A stretch of 64,000 bases of DNA, from contig JAAAUF010000003.1 in assembly GCA_015499985.1 (NCBI GenBank), forward strand, positions 1 through 64,000, in the 5' to 3' direction. The DNA comes from Haplosporangium gracile. Taxonomy: Eukaryota > Mortierellomycota > Mortierellomycetes > Mortierellales > Mortierellaceae. The position numbers and the translations under genes are program-made. Of the stretch, positions 11,183 to 23,985 are shown piece by piece. The notes below the pieces were generated by a model that saw only the letters and a list, made by a program, of their open reading frames with translations, did not search any database and was not told the DNA's origin. Each line of letters begins with the position of its first letter. Positions within the stretch are counted from its first letter, which is position 1.

Positions 11183-13482
11183 TTAGAAGCGGCGGCTGCC
11201 ATAGGCAAACTTCACCTTGATAAGGTACCGCATCTTGATCTGGCTGGTGTTGTAAACAATGAACTCGTTGTACTGGAGTCTGAAGCCATTGCCTTTGAGT
11301 GGCTCTGTCTCTGTCTCCAACTCTCCAGCTTGGACACGCAGGTTGTCCTCGATAATCACATCGTCAGATGCCTTGGGATATGAATGTCCGCATCCCTTGG
11401 TACTGTGCTTGCCTGCCTTCTCAGAGTTGACTTTGGCGTTGTAGTCCGAATTCTGAAGCTCATGCATGTCTCCCAGTGCAACCTCGCACAGAAGCATCAA
11501 ACCTGTGTTGTTCGACGGTCCACTGTAGCAGTAGTTGGCAGACTTGGAGGCACAGTCAGCAAAGTATGCTCCCTTGTCGAACATGTAACCACTGACAGGA
11601 GCCTCAGGAGGAGCTGTTTTGAAGAAAAAAAAGAAAGTATAAAAGATGAGGGTCAGCAAAGCCATAATGCAAGAAAAGCACATTGAATTTCAACGTGAAC
11701 AATAATTCCGACTAAAATAATAGTACATACCAATACGAAGACCTTGACTGAGAATACCAACATAGTTAGTTAGACGGCTTCCGTGCCAGAGCAAACGACG
11801 ATTGTGAAGCTTGTCAAAGCCAGCGTCCTTGAAACGTTCCTGCTCGCCCTCACGATCGAGATCAAAGACCTCGTCAATGATAAGGGCATATTGGAAGTGA
11901 GTCTTTCCATGAGAGTTGCGGGCAAACTGTTCGATAAGCTTGAAGCGCTCGGATTCCTTGTCCATGGGCTCCAGTTTGTTGAGTCTGAGGGAAGCATATT
12001 GTTGGTCCAATAGGTTGACCGCCAAAGCTTCCTCCAACTTTTTGTTGTCCTTGATCAGCTTCTGAGCGATCTCAATCTCTCCGAGAGCCTCCAACATCTC
12101 CAACTTGGTCTTGACCATGGGTGCGGTGTTGATGACTGGTGGAGCCTTCATGCCAAAGCTGTGGGGGATCACCGTGTAAAAGTCGCTCGAGAGTTCTTGC
12201 AGCTGACGTGTAATGGCAGTGGTGCGGGGCTTGTCAATGATCTCGGCAATCTTCTTGAGGACTTCATATCCGCCGAGGATGGTCGCTTTGGCGAGCTTTC
12301 CGAGAGGCATCTTCTTGGCGTCGTAGTCAAGCTCTATCATCTGCTGGTCCATCATCTTGGTGTTGAAGATCATGGAGACGAGATCTTGGACCTTGGGGTG
12401 AAGCTTAGACTCTGGAATGGATTGTGCCTCCTTCTTCTCCTTCTTGGCGGCTTTCTTTGCCTCAGCCTCTTCGTCGTCCTCCTCATCCGAGTCACCTTCA
12501 TCTGGAGGAAGCAAGTGGTATTTGCCTAGTATCGTAAAAAGTATACAGAGAGGGAACGAAAGGTTAGATGGATCGCATAGATTACGATCGTGTCCAAGCA
12601 ATCACCATCAATCAACCCAAAACTCCCCGATGACTTACCAGCAACTTTGACAAAGTTATCACGGTCGGCCCAGTTGTTTCTGGTCTTGTCCTTATACTTT
12701 TTCTCGAAGAGAGACTTGCCAGCGTCCAAATTAGGGCAGTTGTCGATGGAGGACTGACCATGGGCACCGACTCTGCCCCAATGACAATAGACGGTATACT
12801 GTCCTCCAAATACGAGGAGCAACTGGATGCGATAGAATTTGTTGTTGTTGTGACCAATGTTGGTCTGGTTCAAGCGAGCGTCCCAAGCAACATCGTCATC
12901 GGTGTAGACCTTGGCCGAGTTTCTCAGACCACAGGCAGGATCGACAGGGGGCTGCTTGACCTTGGATGTAGACTTGGCGACCTTTTCCTTCAACGTCTTA
13001 ATCTTTTTCTCGACAGTGACCTCCTCGTCATCGTCACTATCGGTGTCGACAGCGGTAGCCTTGCGCTTGGCGGCAGTCCTCTTGGGAGGATCGGCAGCTG
13101 GAGAGGCAGCGGAGACTAGGGAGACGGGGGTGATGGGTGCAGCAGCAGTGGAGCCGACCTTGTAGAAAGCCTCATCCAGACGCTTCTTTTGTTGCTGCAT
13201 GTCGAGGATCCAGTCGAGGGTCACGAGTTGGACGGATCCGAGGGTGGTGGCCTTAGTGACCTTGGTGGTGCCCTTTGCGACCTCGGCGGCGTTTGTAATC
13301 AGGTGGGTGACCTTCTTGGTGACGGTGCTGGTGACAGTGGCGCCGAACTCTGGGGTGGTGACGATGGCTTCGATTTGGGCTTGGTTGAGGTTATTTGAGG
13401 TGCCGGCGATAGCGAGAACACAACCCTCAATGTAGGGCGTGGCAGGGGCAGCCTTCTTAGAAGCAGCGCGTTTTGGAGGCAT
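11183..13482 (-). CDS. Poly(ADP-ribose) polymerase, BRCT-WGR-PARP
   Basis: Three exons (13482-12639, 12525-11731, 11613-11183) give 689 residues. Order: basic N-terminus (MPPKRAASKK), one BRCT domain (about 17-107, with VTHLITN and LVTLDWILD), Lys/Asp-rich linker, WGR domain (HWGRVGAHGQ), acidic and Lys-rich linker, helical regulatory domain, then catalytic domain. The H-Y-E triad is complete: His about 529 in LLWHGSR, Tyr about 563 in KGAYFADCASKSANYC, Glu about 663 in QYNEFIVYN. The Glu predicts true polymer elongation rather than mono-ADP-ribosylation. Zinc fingers are absent, as in fungal PrpA-type PARPs. Likely role: nuclear DNA-break sensing, with NAD+ as substrate. The start is MPPKR; an in-frame ATG at 13533 would add 17 residues without similarity. 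The gene is divergent from Sec15. Confidence 0.95.
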
Positions 13483-14222
13483 CTTTGTCTTGGAAATGAG
13501 TGAATGAGTAGAGGGAGGAGAGGTGCGAATCAAAAAGAAAAAAAGCGAGGAGAGTAAAAAGTGGTGGGAAGGAAGGTTGGAAGAGAGGCGTTGAGTGGGG
13601 TGGGGAGTGGTGAGTGATGGAGAAAAAAGAAGTGATGACCCGGCCCTTTTATTTGAGCGGGAAATGGGGAGAGTCAGGACTGGGAGACACTTTCATTTGC
13701 CACCATTTTCATGAGCCCATTTCCGCGTATCAATCTTTTGGTGGTGGCAAAATATCAAGCCAGGCACTTTTCCTTATTCAGCAGGAATCTCTCACACCAA
13801 CACTCCAAATCAAACAAAAAAAAAAAAAAGAGAGGAGGATACCTCCTGCTGTGGCAAAACGAAGGAGTGCGCACAAAGTCTTTTCTTCTAGTCGGTTTCA
13901 GGTGGCGAAACGCGTTAGCTGGTTTTCGTTGTTGCAAAAGACAACAGTAGCCACAGCGGTTACTTTTGGTAGCAGCATTGCCGACGCAATTGGATCCGTA
14001 CGCCCGAGAGATAAGCAGCAGGCTGAAAGCGAACAGAGCCGGAGTAGTTTCTGCTCGCGAATGATAGGTATCACGTGATATAATCACCAACGCACCACGT
14101 TTCATAGTCCAAACGGGCGGGGCAAAGTGCATTGCAACCTCAAACTGTCTGTCCATCATCCCTCCTTCTTAACTTATTTTCACTCAGGGCAACTTACGAC
14201 AGAAGACAAAAAAGACACAGCC
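13483..14222. promoter_or_regulatory. Divergent promoter region, PARP / Sec15
   Basis: This 740-bp stretch separates the PARP start (-) from the Sec15 start (+) and must hold both promoters. 13500-13620 is purine-rich on the + strand, i.e. CT-rich in the PARP direction. 14150-14175 is CT-rich in the Sec15 direction. No specific factor site could be named with confidence. Open frames here lack any domain. Confidence 0.6.
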
Positions 14223-17200
14223 ATGGCCGAGTTTGACATTCAGCAGCTCGTCCTGGTCTCGGATGCAACAAACGATGCAGAGAACCTGGAGCACCTTGGT
14301 CCCACCATGAAGGACGTCTACCGCAACAACAAGATGAAGCCCTTCCTTGACCAACTTGGCATGTTCATTCGCCGCAAGGAGATGGAAATCGAAAAGATGT
14401 GCAACTCCAACTACCAAGAATTCGTTCAGTCGGTCGACCGACTGCTCAAAGTCAGACAGGGTACAGTCGACCTCAAGGACAAGATTCATACCCTCAACAC
14501 AGACGTCCAGCTGGCTGGAAAGGAGTTGACCGCCAAGGTAAATGCCGTCAATTGCCCGAATAAAAAAAAGTCCACTACTTCTCACTTCTTGCGTTATTTC
14601 GTGCTTGAGACCCTAACGGTAGAGCAATTCTCTCCTTGTTTATATAGAAACGTGAGCTGGTAGAGTCGAAGCGCATTCAGGAAAACATTGCCACGGCGAC
14701 AGAGACGCTAAAGACCTGTATTCACTTTTTGGATCTCGCCAACCGTGTCAATGTCCAGGTCGAGGCCAGGAAATACTACTCCGCCCTGCGCGTAAGCATA
14801 GGCGACGCGGCATTGGCTTTGACCGTCAATTGAACGACTGCACGACAGCTACTCAACTAACGGATATTCTCGCGGTGACTCGTATAGATTGTTGACGAGA
14901 TTCAGGTTGTCCACCTTCGCAGTGTTATACAGTTCGAATTTGCAAGGCATATGCGTAAGTCTCCAAGGGGCCATCATATATGTGAAGCGAGAGTTGAATT
15001 GCACGAGTGTCTAACGTTGGATCACTACGTTCGGTACAATAGAGGATTGCGTGCCAATCCTGCAACATGCTATCAAGGATGCAGTTACTACCGAGATGAA
15101 GGAGTGGCTTTTCAGGTACGACTTTTATCCGTTGTCAAAGAAACGCTACAAGCCACTGAAAGAAAGATCCACGATTGGGTAACATTGTCATATTTGATGT
15201 CATTTCCACTCTCACATAGTATTCGAACAAGTCAGAAGGCGATGGGAGAGCTTGCTATGGACAGAATGTCGTCCAGACAGCAACGATGGCGTGATAGATC
15301 TAGCAAGGGATTCAAACTAAAGACATCACACAACGTCAACTCTGCCGTCGAGGCAGCTGTCAACGAGGAGAGCGAAGGTGGGTGTCCACAAGTGTGCTCA
15401 TCTATATCTTTTATGAGCTAGACCTAGTATTAATTCGGGTAACATCTTTTTTCTTTTGTCAATAGTCGACATTCTCGATGCAGACCAAGTCAAGATTGAC
15501 TTTAAACCCTTATACCAGTGTCTTCACATCTACGATGAGCTTGGACAGCGTGCAGAGTTCAGGACAAACTACGCGGAGGACCGACGTGCTCAGGCGAAAT
15601 TGACGCTGTCATCAATTACCTCGTCCTTCAACCTCAAGGACCGCAACACCGACAACTTTGAGTCATTGCTTCAGGATATCGTCGGCTTCTTTATTGTCGA
15701 GTACATCATTTTGCACTCTACGACCAACTTTAGAACTCAGGCTCAGGTAAAAATCGAATATGTCGTGGATATACATCGTTTAACGTATACAGTTTCTTCC
15801 TGCTAACATTATTTCATTTTTTTCAATGTGTGTAGTTGGACGAACTTTGTGATCTTGTTACAGGACTTTTGCTCCGCATGTTGTCGGAGGGCCTGGAAAA
15901 GTGCAATGACCCTGACATGTTCCTGAACGTTAAGCTGTTGTTGATGCTCTATATTCAAACCATGGAGGTACGACTGTTTGGCAGGATCGATCGTTACTCA
16001 ATGGAGATACCTGAATGATGAAGTAGATCATTAACTTGGCTCAATTTTTCGCTGTTTCCCGATTAGTCGTACAACTACCCTGTTAGCAAGTTAAACGACC
16101 TTCTTCTTACACTGTTCCGCACCTACGCTGATCAATTGGAGACAAAGTTCAGTGCCAACTTTCACAAGGTAACGCTTTGACCGTGTCTGCCATAGAGACG
16201 GGCACTCCTTGAGCATTTATTAAGGTGCTGACAACTTGCCTTTCCCATGTTTGCTCTAATAGCTTGTGGACGAGGATGACTACACCCCAATGTTAGTTGA
16301 AAATCAGGACGAGTATAACTTGTTGCAGATGTCCTTCCGTTTCAGAGAAGAGCGCAGCGCCACAAGACAGGGGTATGTTGGCTGCTTTGGTTTGCGTCTG
16401 TCTGAGAAATGAGTTGAAATCGCTATAGGGGGCAAGGCTGACTTATGTAACTTTTTTTCTTTCAAATGATATAGTTTCCCAAGAACCCTGCCCTTTTCCA
16501 AAGTTGTGCCATACTACTGCGAAGATATCAAGCAGTTTGTCACGCAGTTCTACCGCTTTGTTGAGGGTTTCAATCAAGAACAGAACGAGATGGACGAGCT
16601 CGTCAAGGATGTAAGTCTGCTACCGCGAGTGCTCAGAGAATCCTTTTGCGTTTCAATTTCGCCTATCTGCATGAAAAGCAACTATGAACTAAAAGAAGCT
16701 GTTTTGTGTCGACTTTGTTCTCAATAGAGCTTGGATACCCTCCTAATCCAGCACGTTCACTCGGTGTGGTTGAAGAAACTTGAGTCCAGGAACCTTTCTC
16801 AGATCGCGCAGATTATTATCAATCTGGAGTACTTTCAAGGCGCCTGTGCTGACTTTGAGCAGATGTTGACCGAGTTGAGGTAAGGACTTTTGTAGTGAGC
16901 GATTGGTATCCCTAAGAACATAATAACTATCTTGTGTGAACGCTGGTTAATAGCTGACTTGAAATGCCAATAGGTCGACCTCTGATACTACAAAGATTTC
17001 GCTCCAGGCTACAGGATTGTTCAGAGAGACCAGAAGAAGTGCAGAAAATCGCATCTCGGAACTCGTTAATTCTAAGATCGACGACATTCTCGAGTTGGCA
17101 GAATACGAATGGTATGTAGTGCATGTCTCGCGATTGAGTATAGCATTATTTGTAAGCTTAACTAACATCGTTTCTAACCGCAACTCGCTATTATCTCATA

Positions 17201-18131
17201 CAGGCTCCCTTCCAGTGTTCAGGAAATGCACAGCATGTATCTTCAAGGTAAATATCGTTGACCAAAAGATGACAAGAGACTTCGGTATGATTTGGTCAAA
17301 TTTGTTCGCTGACTGGTTTCCTAACGTTTTTTGTATTCTTAAAACACACAGAATTGGTCTCATTCCTTGAAGTTGTCATGAGTGCCACGCTGCTAAATCT
17401 ACCCGAGTCGATCAGGGCTTTTGTCTACTATGATGTGCTGGAGCACTTGGCCAACATGCTGCATGTAAGTCTTGCAGTTTCAATTGTACTGCGATATTTT
17501 TTTTAGTTTTCGCTATCAAAGGTCACTGACTGTGCAAATTTGTCATTGTGAACTACCAGAACATCTTTACGGACCCCAATGTGAAGCACATCAACCAGAA
17601 TTTTGTGGCGACGTTTGACATGGATGTTTGTTTCCTAGAGAGGTTTGTTGCCACCTTTGACAATGCCAACGTCGCCATGACATTCCTCCCACTGAGACAG
17701 GTACCATATTCTTGACAGTTCTTCCAATATTCAATGATGTCCTGTTGCTATGCCATCGGACTAACATACCATTCCATATACTTTCTGGCTGTAGTTGATC
17801 ACGCTGCTTTTGTCGGAGAACACGGAAGAGTACATGGATCCTCAGATTCGCAGCCAACACTATGCTCAAGTCAAGCCTGACGATGTGACGAGGATGCTTG
17901 AAAAGTATGAAAGTGATTCGTATGTTCGAAGATGGGTCCGTTTCATGGACTGATATGGGGTCAGTTGGAGTTTTTACAATTACTAATTGTTTTCGTTCAT
18001 TTTTTGTCCATTCTTCCTGTAGACTTATGACGGCTCCTGTAGCAGCAGCAGCGACGACGCAGGAGAAGACCAAGCGACGTAGTTGGGGCAAGGTACTCGA
18101 GTGGGGAGGCCTCAAGTCAAGCTCTTCCTAG
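14223..18131 (+). CDS. SEC15: Exocyst subunit Sec15 (EXOC6)
   Basis: Seventeen exons join in phase to 779 residues, the usual Sec15 size: 14223-14537, 14648-14791, 14888-14954, 15043-15115, 15220-15377, 15466-15746, 15836-15967, 16067-16168, 16263-16372, 16475-16610, 16728-16879, 16974-17111, 17204-17247, 17352-17464, 17560-17700, 17795-17919, 18023-18131. N-terminal marks are LEHLGPTMKDVY and MKPFLDQLGMFIRRKEMEIE, then VPILQHAIKDA and TEMKEWLF. The C-terminal half is the alpha-helical rod seen in Sec15 (YEWLPSSVQEMHSMYLQ spans two junctions). Family knowledge: Sec15 binds the Rab Sec4 on secretory vesicles and Sec10 in the exocyst, tethering vesicles at growth sites. The last 25 residues are basic and Ser-rich. 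The final donor is the least certain junction: two GT sites lie within 20 bp. Confidence 0.93.
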
Positions 18132-18370
18132 AACGCCAAGATAGAAAAAATAAACGGTTTCCATGTTGAATGAACAAGTCATGAACCAATGAAATTTCAG
18201 GTCTTTTGGCACCTGCACCTGCACCTGCACTCCTATCTTTCCTTTCCCCTCTTCTCTCTCACACCACCTGTACCAACACCTCCAAACTCAATTCATCTAT
18301 ACCCTTCCTCCATCTAAAACACATCATCTCATAAACCCTACGAAAATACAGAAGCCCACTCCTCGCAACA

Positions 18371-21300
18371 ATGTCGAGTTTACAGGAAGGCGAAGATAAA
18401 GACGCCATCTCCGGTACCCGCCCTTCGAGTATGCGACGTGGAAATAGTCGGTCCTCAGCCAGGAACTCCCTTAACATGACATGGCCTTTTAGACCAAGTC
18501 TGGATGACCACCGGACCGGCAACGCAAACGATCCATCTGCACACGGGTAAGGAAGCACCGTTTTGTCTGTGTGTGTTGTCAATGATGGTCGAGTGGTTTG
18601 TCCTTAACGTGCAAGTGTTTTAACATTCTGTTTTTATTACCGCACTTGACATGTAGACTTGGCAATGCGATTCAGACAATTGTCCCCATCATCACAGGTG
18701 GCGCAGGAACAGCATATCCATTGAAGTCAGCACTTCAGCAGTTAGCACCACAGCAACCCCAAGGACAAACCCAACTCGAATCAGAGGTCATGGTGGTACC
18801 TCGGAAAAAGGGCGTTAGTTTCTTCATTGCAGAGGTGGAGGCTGCAGAGGACGAAGCCGATGAGGATGGCTATGACGTCGAGGCCGAGGCAGAGGCAGAC
18901 TATGAGGTGATGCGCATTGCAGAGAATCCGCAACTCGGACTCAATAACCTGGACCAACGCGAATTGCACTCGGATACAGAGGACGACCCCGTCGAGGTAT
19001 ACTACGACAACGATGGCGTAAAGGACACAACACAGAGCGAAAGCAACAAGGACCAGGAGCGATTAGACCGATTCATGCAGCCAACATCGAACTCGGATGA
19101 GGGCGTCCTGGAGTTGAACCGAGAGCGTATCGATTGGCAGAGTATGTTGCAGTCCGTCTTGACAGGAGAGGTCTTTAGTATCGAGAACAAGCGACTCGAG
19201 GACCCCAACTTTGAGATCAAACCCGCCATCAAGCACCAGATCTGGCTCGGACTCCGGGCAAACATTCACGCTCGGCCTGCTACTGACGAGGAGCGCTTTG
19301 TTGAGATGGCTAGGACGCAGGTGGACTCTTATCTTCAGGAAGCCATGGATTTTAAAGTTGATCCCAACAGCGAAGCCTCGCCACTCGAACAGGTCCTCAA
19401 CGTCTTGCTTAAAGTCGATATGGTCGAGGGCCTCTATCCTAAGAGTGCCGCGATCGGTGTGGACAAGCCCCTCTACAACTCTGCCAAGTTCCAGTACCGT
19501 TTGAGTGCGCTGAATGCATACGCCAGTGTCATGAAGAAGATGAAGATCCAAACCAAGATTCTCAGGAACTGGACAGGAAGCGACACACTCGAAGTCACGC
19601 GCTCCAAAGATTCGAGCCAGGAAGTCTCCTTTGTGGACCGTTTGCTCAAGGAGAACGGATTGGAGAGGACCTTTGAGAAGAGTACACTGAGCTCACTTCG
19701 AGAGGCCATGATTCAAATCAAGGCGACGATGGTCGAGAACGCAGTGGCATTTGCGAGCATGGGTCTTGTGCCTACAATGAGTGAGCTCCAAAGGCTGGTT
19801 CGATTTCCGTCGACTTTGATGCAGGAGTGTTTGCGACTGCGCTTGGAGTATGCTGATCGTGTTACTGTCCCGACTTTGCCCAACGTTGATCAAATGCTGG
19901 ATGATTTCAAGACTTCGCTGTTCCTTGCCTGCCAGATTAAGTACGACTATGAGGTTCTCGAGAGCGCAGAGGATGGTTGGTATCTGGAGCCTTGTATTGA
20001 TTCAGAGTATGAGAAGGTCTTGAAGTTATCCCTCCAGTTCTACTTCAAGCTCCTTTCTTGGAAGGTCGAGTACTGGGGACAGTCCAAGAAGTACACGGAT
20101 TCGGTGCTGGATTTGGAGTGGGAAAGTCTTAGCTCTCTTGGACAACAGATCGATGGAATCGGACTGGACACAGCGGAGCAACTTTGGTATGTTTGTTTGC
20201 TCATTTTCTGCAATCTCTACTATGGCAATATATATCCAGTTGCATTTTCTAATCGGTAGCATGTCGCCTTTTGTTGACCGGTTTATCACAGTTTCCTTAC
20301 GAGTAAGTCGACAACATTCTTGTACAAGCACTTGCAGGATCAGATGAAGGAGCGACCAGAGCTGCCGCAAACAGCAGGGGAGGTGACCAAGGTCTACGGC
20401 AAGGTGTTGGAGAATGTGCGATTCAGAGCCAACAGGCTAAGACGATTTACCAGGTACAGTTTTCTTGTCAGTTAATTGATCACTATATTGTGCGCAGAAC
20501 GCTGTTAAGTTAGTCAACTCTGACTCACCGCAACACTTGGCTGTATCTCCATTTAGAACTTTGACGGACACGTTCGAGAACACAGCAGAATACTTGCTGG
20601 ACAAGAAGAAGGGCGACACTTTGGCAGCGTTGATGACCAGACTGGCAGAGACCAACCATGTGATGATCTACACCAACATTGTCGAGAGTGCCGGCACTTA
20701 CATCATTGTCGAGCACAAGGTCGCTGAAAGTGCGATGTACCTCTCACACACCCTCCGCTCTTGCTTCGAACAGGCAGGATCAGGGTACATTCTCGTCTTT
20801 ACTCCGCGCGACAAATTCTATTGGGGTGGTCAGATCCTTCATCTCGACAACTTTCCAGGAGTCGACCTCGACCTCAAGCCAGGCCGTGTCCGACTGATCT
20901 CTGAGCGCGGCAGCTTGCTCGATGCATGCAAAAAGCGCTTCAGCAAGTTTGCAGATCCCTATGGGCTGGAAATCATCACGGAGAGTCGCGCCAACGTGAC
21001 GGCGTTGAATAAGGAGCTGAACAAGACCAAGAAGGCGGCTTATAAGTTGGCGGATACGATCGTCCAGTCGGTGACGGTCCTCCGCAAGATCACTATGAAG
21101 GTCCCTAACTGCCAGGATCTCGTTCAACCGTACTTCCGCTTCGCCTCTGACTACGGGCTCACCTCGCTCAGTTCCATGGAGGGCTTACCCCGATCTCAGT
21201 TCAACTTGAAACTGCTCCGCCTTTCTATCGACTGGGTTAGCTTTGTCTGCGATGACTGCGACCAAACGGACCGTCAGACCTTCAGATGGGCAATGTCGGC

Positions 21301-23716
21301 TCTCAACTTTGCGATGAAGATGACCAAGGGTAACAACATCCTGGCTTTGAGTGATTCCGAGTTCTCTTGGCTGAGGAACAAAATCGCTGGCTGTATGACG
21401 CTGCTGATTTCTCACTTTGATATCCATGGAGCCCGATCCCAGAGCGAGACCTTGAGGAACGAGCGTGATGGACGACAGAAGCAGAAAGCCAAGGACCAGA
21501 CACGGCTCCTCGAGGAGATTGCCAACATCTTCAGGCTCGCTACCGCCAACGAGTCTGTACTCTCGGAAGACGCGGCACGGAATCATCGCGTACAGATCGA
21601 GAAGCTGTGCACATTGGAGAAGGTCAGGACAGAGCGCGAGCAGGAAATCAAGGTGGTCGGCAAGGTCTTGGACGATCAGAAACCTGAGGACCGGTCGCTG
21701 GTGTTCTTGGCGGCTCTCTCGGACTCTGTGGCGATTCGTTGGCAAATGGCTAAGTACATTGGATCAGGAACGTTCGGTACGGTTTATTTGGGCACCAACT
21801 CGGATACAGGAGAGCTGATTGCGGTCAAGGAAATTCGGTTCCAGAACGCGTCCATGTCGCTTGTTAAATCGATCCACGACGAGATGAAGGTGATGAAAAT
21901 GTTGCACCACCCCAATATTGTGCGGTACGATAACATTGAAGTCCATCGACACAAGGTTTTCATTTTCATGGAGTTCTGTCAGGGAGGCAGTTTGGCAGAC
22001 CTATTGGAGCACGGCAGGATCGAAGACGAGAAGGTCATCAAGTTTTATACGCTTCAGATGTTGAAGGGACTGGCGTATCTTCACGGCGAGAACGTCGTTC
22101 ATCGCGACGTCAAACCAGACAGTAAGTTCATACTTAATTTCGATCAAGAGATATTTTGGAAGGATTTACTTCTTTCAGCGCTTTTTATTAACTACTGCCT
22201 TGATTATCACTTTATTTTTTTTGTAGATGTGCTTCTTGACCATCTTGGAAACATCAAGTTTGTGGACTTTGGAGCAGCCAAGATTCTGGCCAAGAACCAG
22301 AGGACACGCACACATGGTCGTGGAGGTGCAGGAACGATGAGCGTCGGTGTCGGAGCTAACTCGCTGAACGGAACACCCATGTACATGGCGCCTGAGGTGA
22401 TCAAGAACGGCGAGAAGGGTCGCAAGGGAAGCATGGATATCTGGTCGCTCGGGTGTTGTGTTCTGGAGATGGCTACTGGACGTCGACCCTGGGCACATCT
22501 GGACAACGAGTGGGCAGTCATGTACCATGTGGCGACTTCTCACCCTCCGCTGCCGGACCCGTCTCAGATGAGTGCCAAGGGAATTTCGTTCTTGAAGAGA
22601 TGTTTTACTCGCAGTGCTCATGATCGTCCCTCGGCGATTGAGTTGCTTCGTGATGATTGGCTCCGGGGTGTGGATACGGATGAGAACCATGACAAATATG
22701 CGGCTTATGACGAAACGTCAGCGGTTGACATGCACAACAACAACAACAACAGTGACGGGGAGACCAGTACGGTTGCGACGACGCCGGGTAGTCATTATGG
22801 AGACCATGATGAGTTCTCGGCGGCTTATTCTGCGTCCTCGAGTGTTACTGCTGTTGCTTACCGGTCGGAGGATGATTTGGACGAGAGTGTGCCTAGAGGT
22901 GTCGGTTCCGGATCTGGTCACTCCAAGTCCAAGTCGCCGGATATTGTTGTGGAGCCGTCGAAGAAGACTGAGGGTGTTGTGAATGGGGCTACAACTTCGA
23001 TGATCGAGGACGTCGATAGTGGTCGGATTGAGGTTCCTAATCGGTCTGGAACCTTGAGTCCTGTGAGCGCCGCTGACTTGATCGTCTCGGACAATGTCTC
23101 GGAGGTCGGCTCGGAGGTGGAACTCATGCTGAGTGCTGTCCGTGAGCGGGAAGAGACGTCTCGACAGGCCTCGACGCAGTCCTCGCCCATGCCCGGGCAA
23201 GCAACATCGTACCCTTGGCATGCCGATACCTCTTCGATTGCCAGCGGTGGCGACGACGGCGACGGCAGTCAACACGGCGGGTTCCATATTGTGGGAGGAA
23301 GTATCAATGGGTCGATGAATCATCAGAGTCTGCCGTCTCTTTCATCTGTCCTTGCGTCGGCTTCTGCAACGGCGTCGGTATCCCTCGACGCGTCGCAAAT
23401 TGCCGAAATTGAGGAGCAGGGAGGATTTGCCCGGCAGATGGGACTGGACTCTTATGACCACTTTGGATCTAATGAGAGGGAGGAACGGACGTTAATGTCG
23501 CCTGTGCTGTCGATGCGGATGATGGACGGTTCTGGCGAGGATGAGAACCCGGGCGCGGGTGCTAGCGACAGTGCCAATGCTGCAACGGCAGCCGTTCTGG
23601 CGGAAGAAGGGCCAGTAGGAGGGGATATACCCTTGTTCGCCATGATGGCCCGCCAGGACTCAGATGGTTCTTCCTCTCTAGCTGATTCTCTCCAAGACGC
23701 GCCTCTCTTCCCCTAA
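18371..23716 (+). CDS. Ssk2/Wis4-type MAP kinase kinase kinase
   Basis: Six exons (18371-18546, 18657-20186, 20260-20302, 20338-20453, 20557-22121, 22227-23716) give 1639 residues. An acidic, disordered N-terminus is followed by the long helical region typical of Ssk2/Ssk22/Wis4/MEKK4. A protein kinase domain occupies about 1016-1290. It has the glycine loop YIGSGTFGTVYLG, the Lys in IAVKEIRF, the catalytic loop HRDVKPD joined across the last intron to NVLLD, DFG in VKFVDFGAAK's equivalent (FVDFGAAK), GTPMYMAPEVI and DIWSLGC. All catalytic residues are present. The C-terminal 350 residues are Ser/Asp-rich and disordered, unlike yeast Ssk2, where the kinase is near the end. Family knowledge: activates the Pbs2-type MAP2K of the Hog1 osmostress pathway, itself triggered by the Ssk1 response regulator. 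The last intron (105 nt) is frame-neutral. The intron between exons 3 and 4 is only 35 nt, unusually short. Confidence 0.92.
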
Positions 23717-23985
23717 ATTTCGTTTTTCTTGGTTACTGTCATTATTAAAAATCTTTAACGCTGTTGTATTTTTCTGTAAACGTTTGAAAACATTCAACAG
23801 TCTAGTAAAAAGTGTATTCTTTTTTTTTATTCTAACAAAGTTGGACAGAAGAAACAATCTACTCGCAAATGCTAGATGCCTGATCCAGCTTTCGAGTGTG
23901 TCAGAAACGACATACAAACAATATTAAGTGAAAAAAAAGCGAACATCCCATAAAATGCACTGCGCCAACTTTTTTTTTATCCTCC
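23717..23985. other. Convergent 3' spacer, MAP3K / Sec24
   Basis: 269 bp between two converging stop codons. It is AT-rich with T runs and must contain both poly(A) regions. No gene. Confidence 0.6.

Noticed and set aside
12161..13435. Several plus-strand open frames of 70-120 codons opposite the PARP gene
   Set aside because: They are antisense shadows of a well-supported coding exon (Leu/Val/Asp-rich complements), with no start or splice logic of their own.
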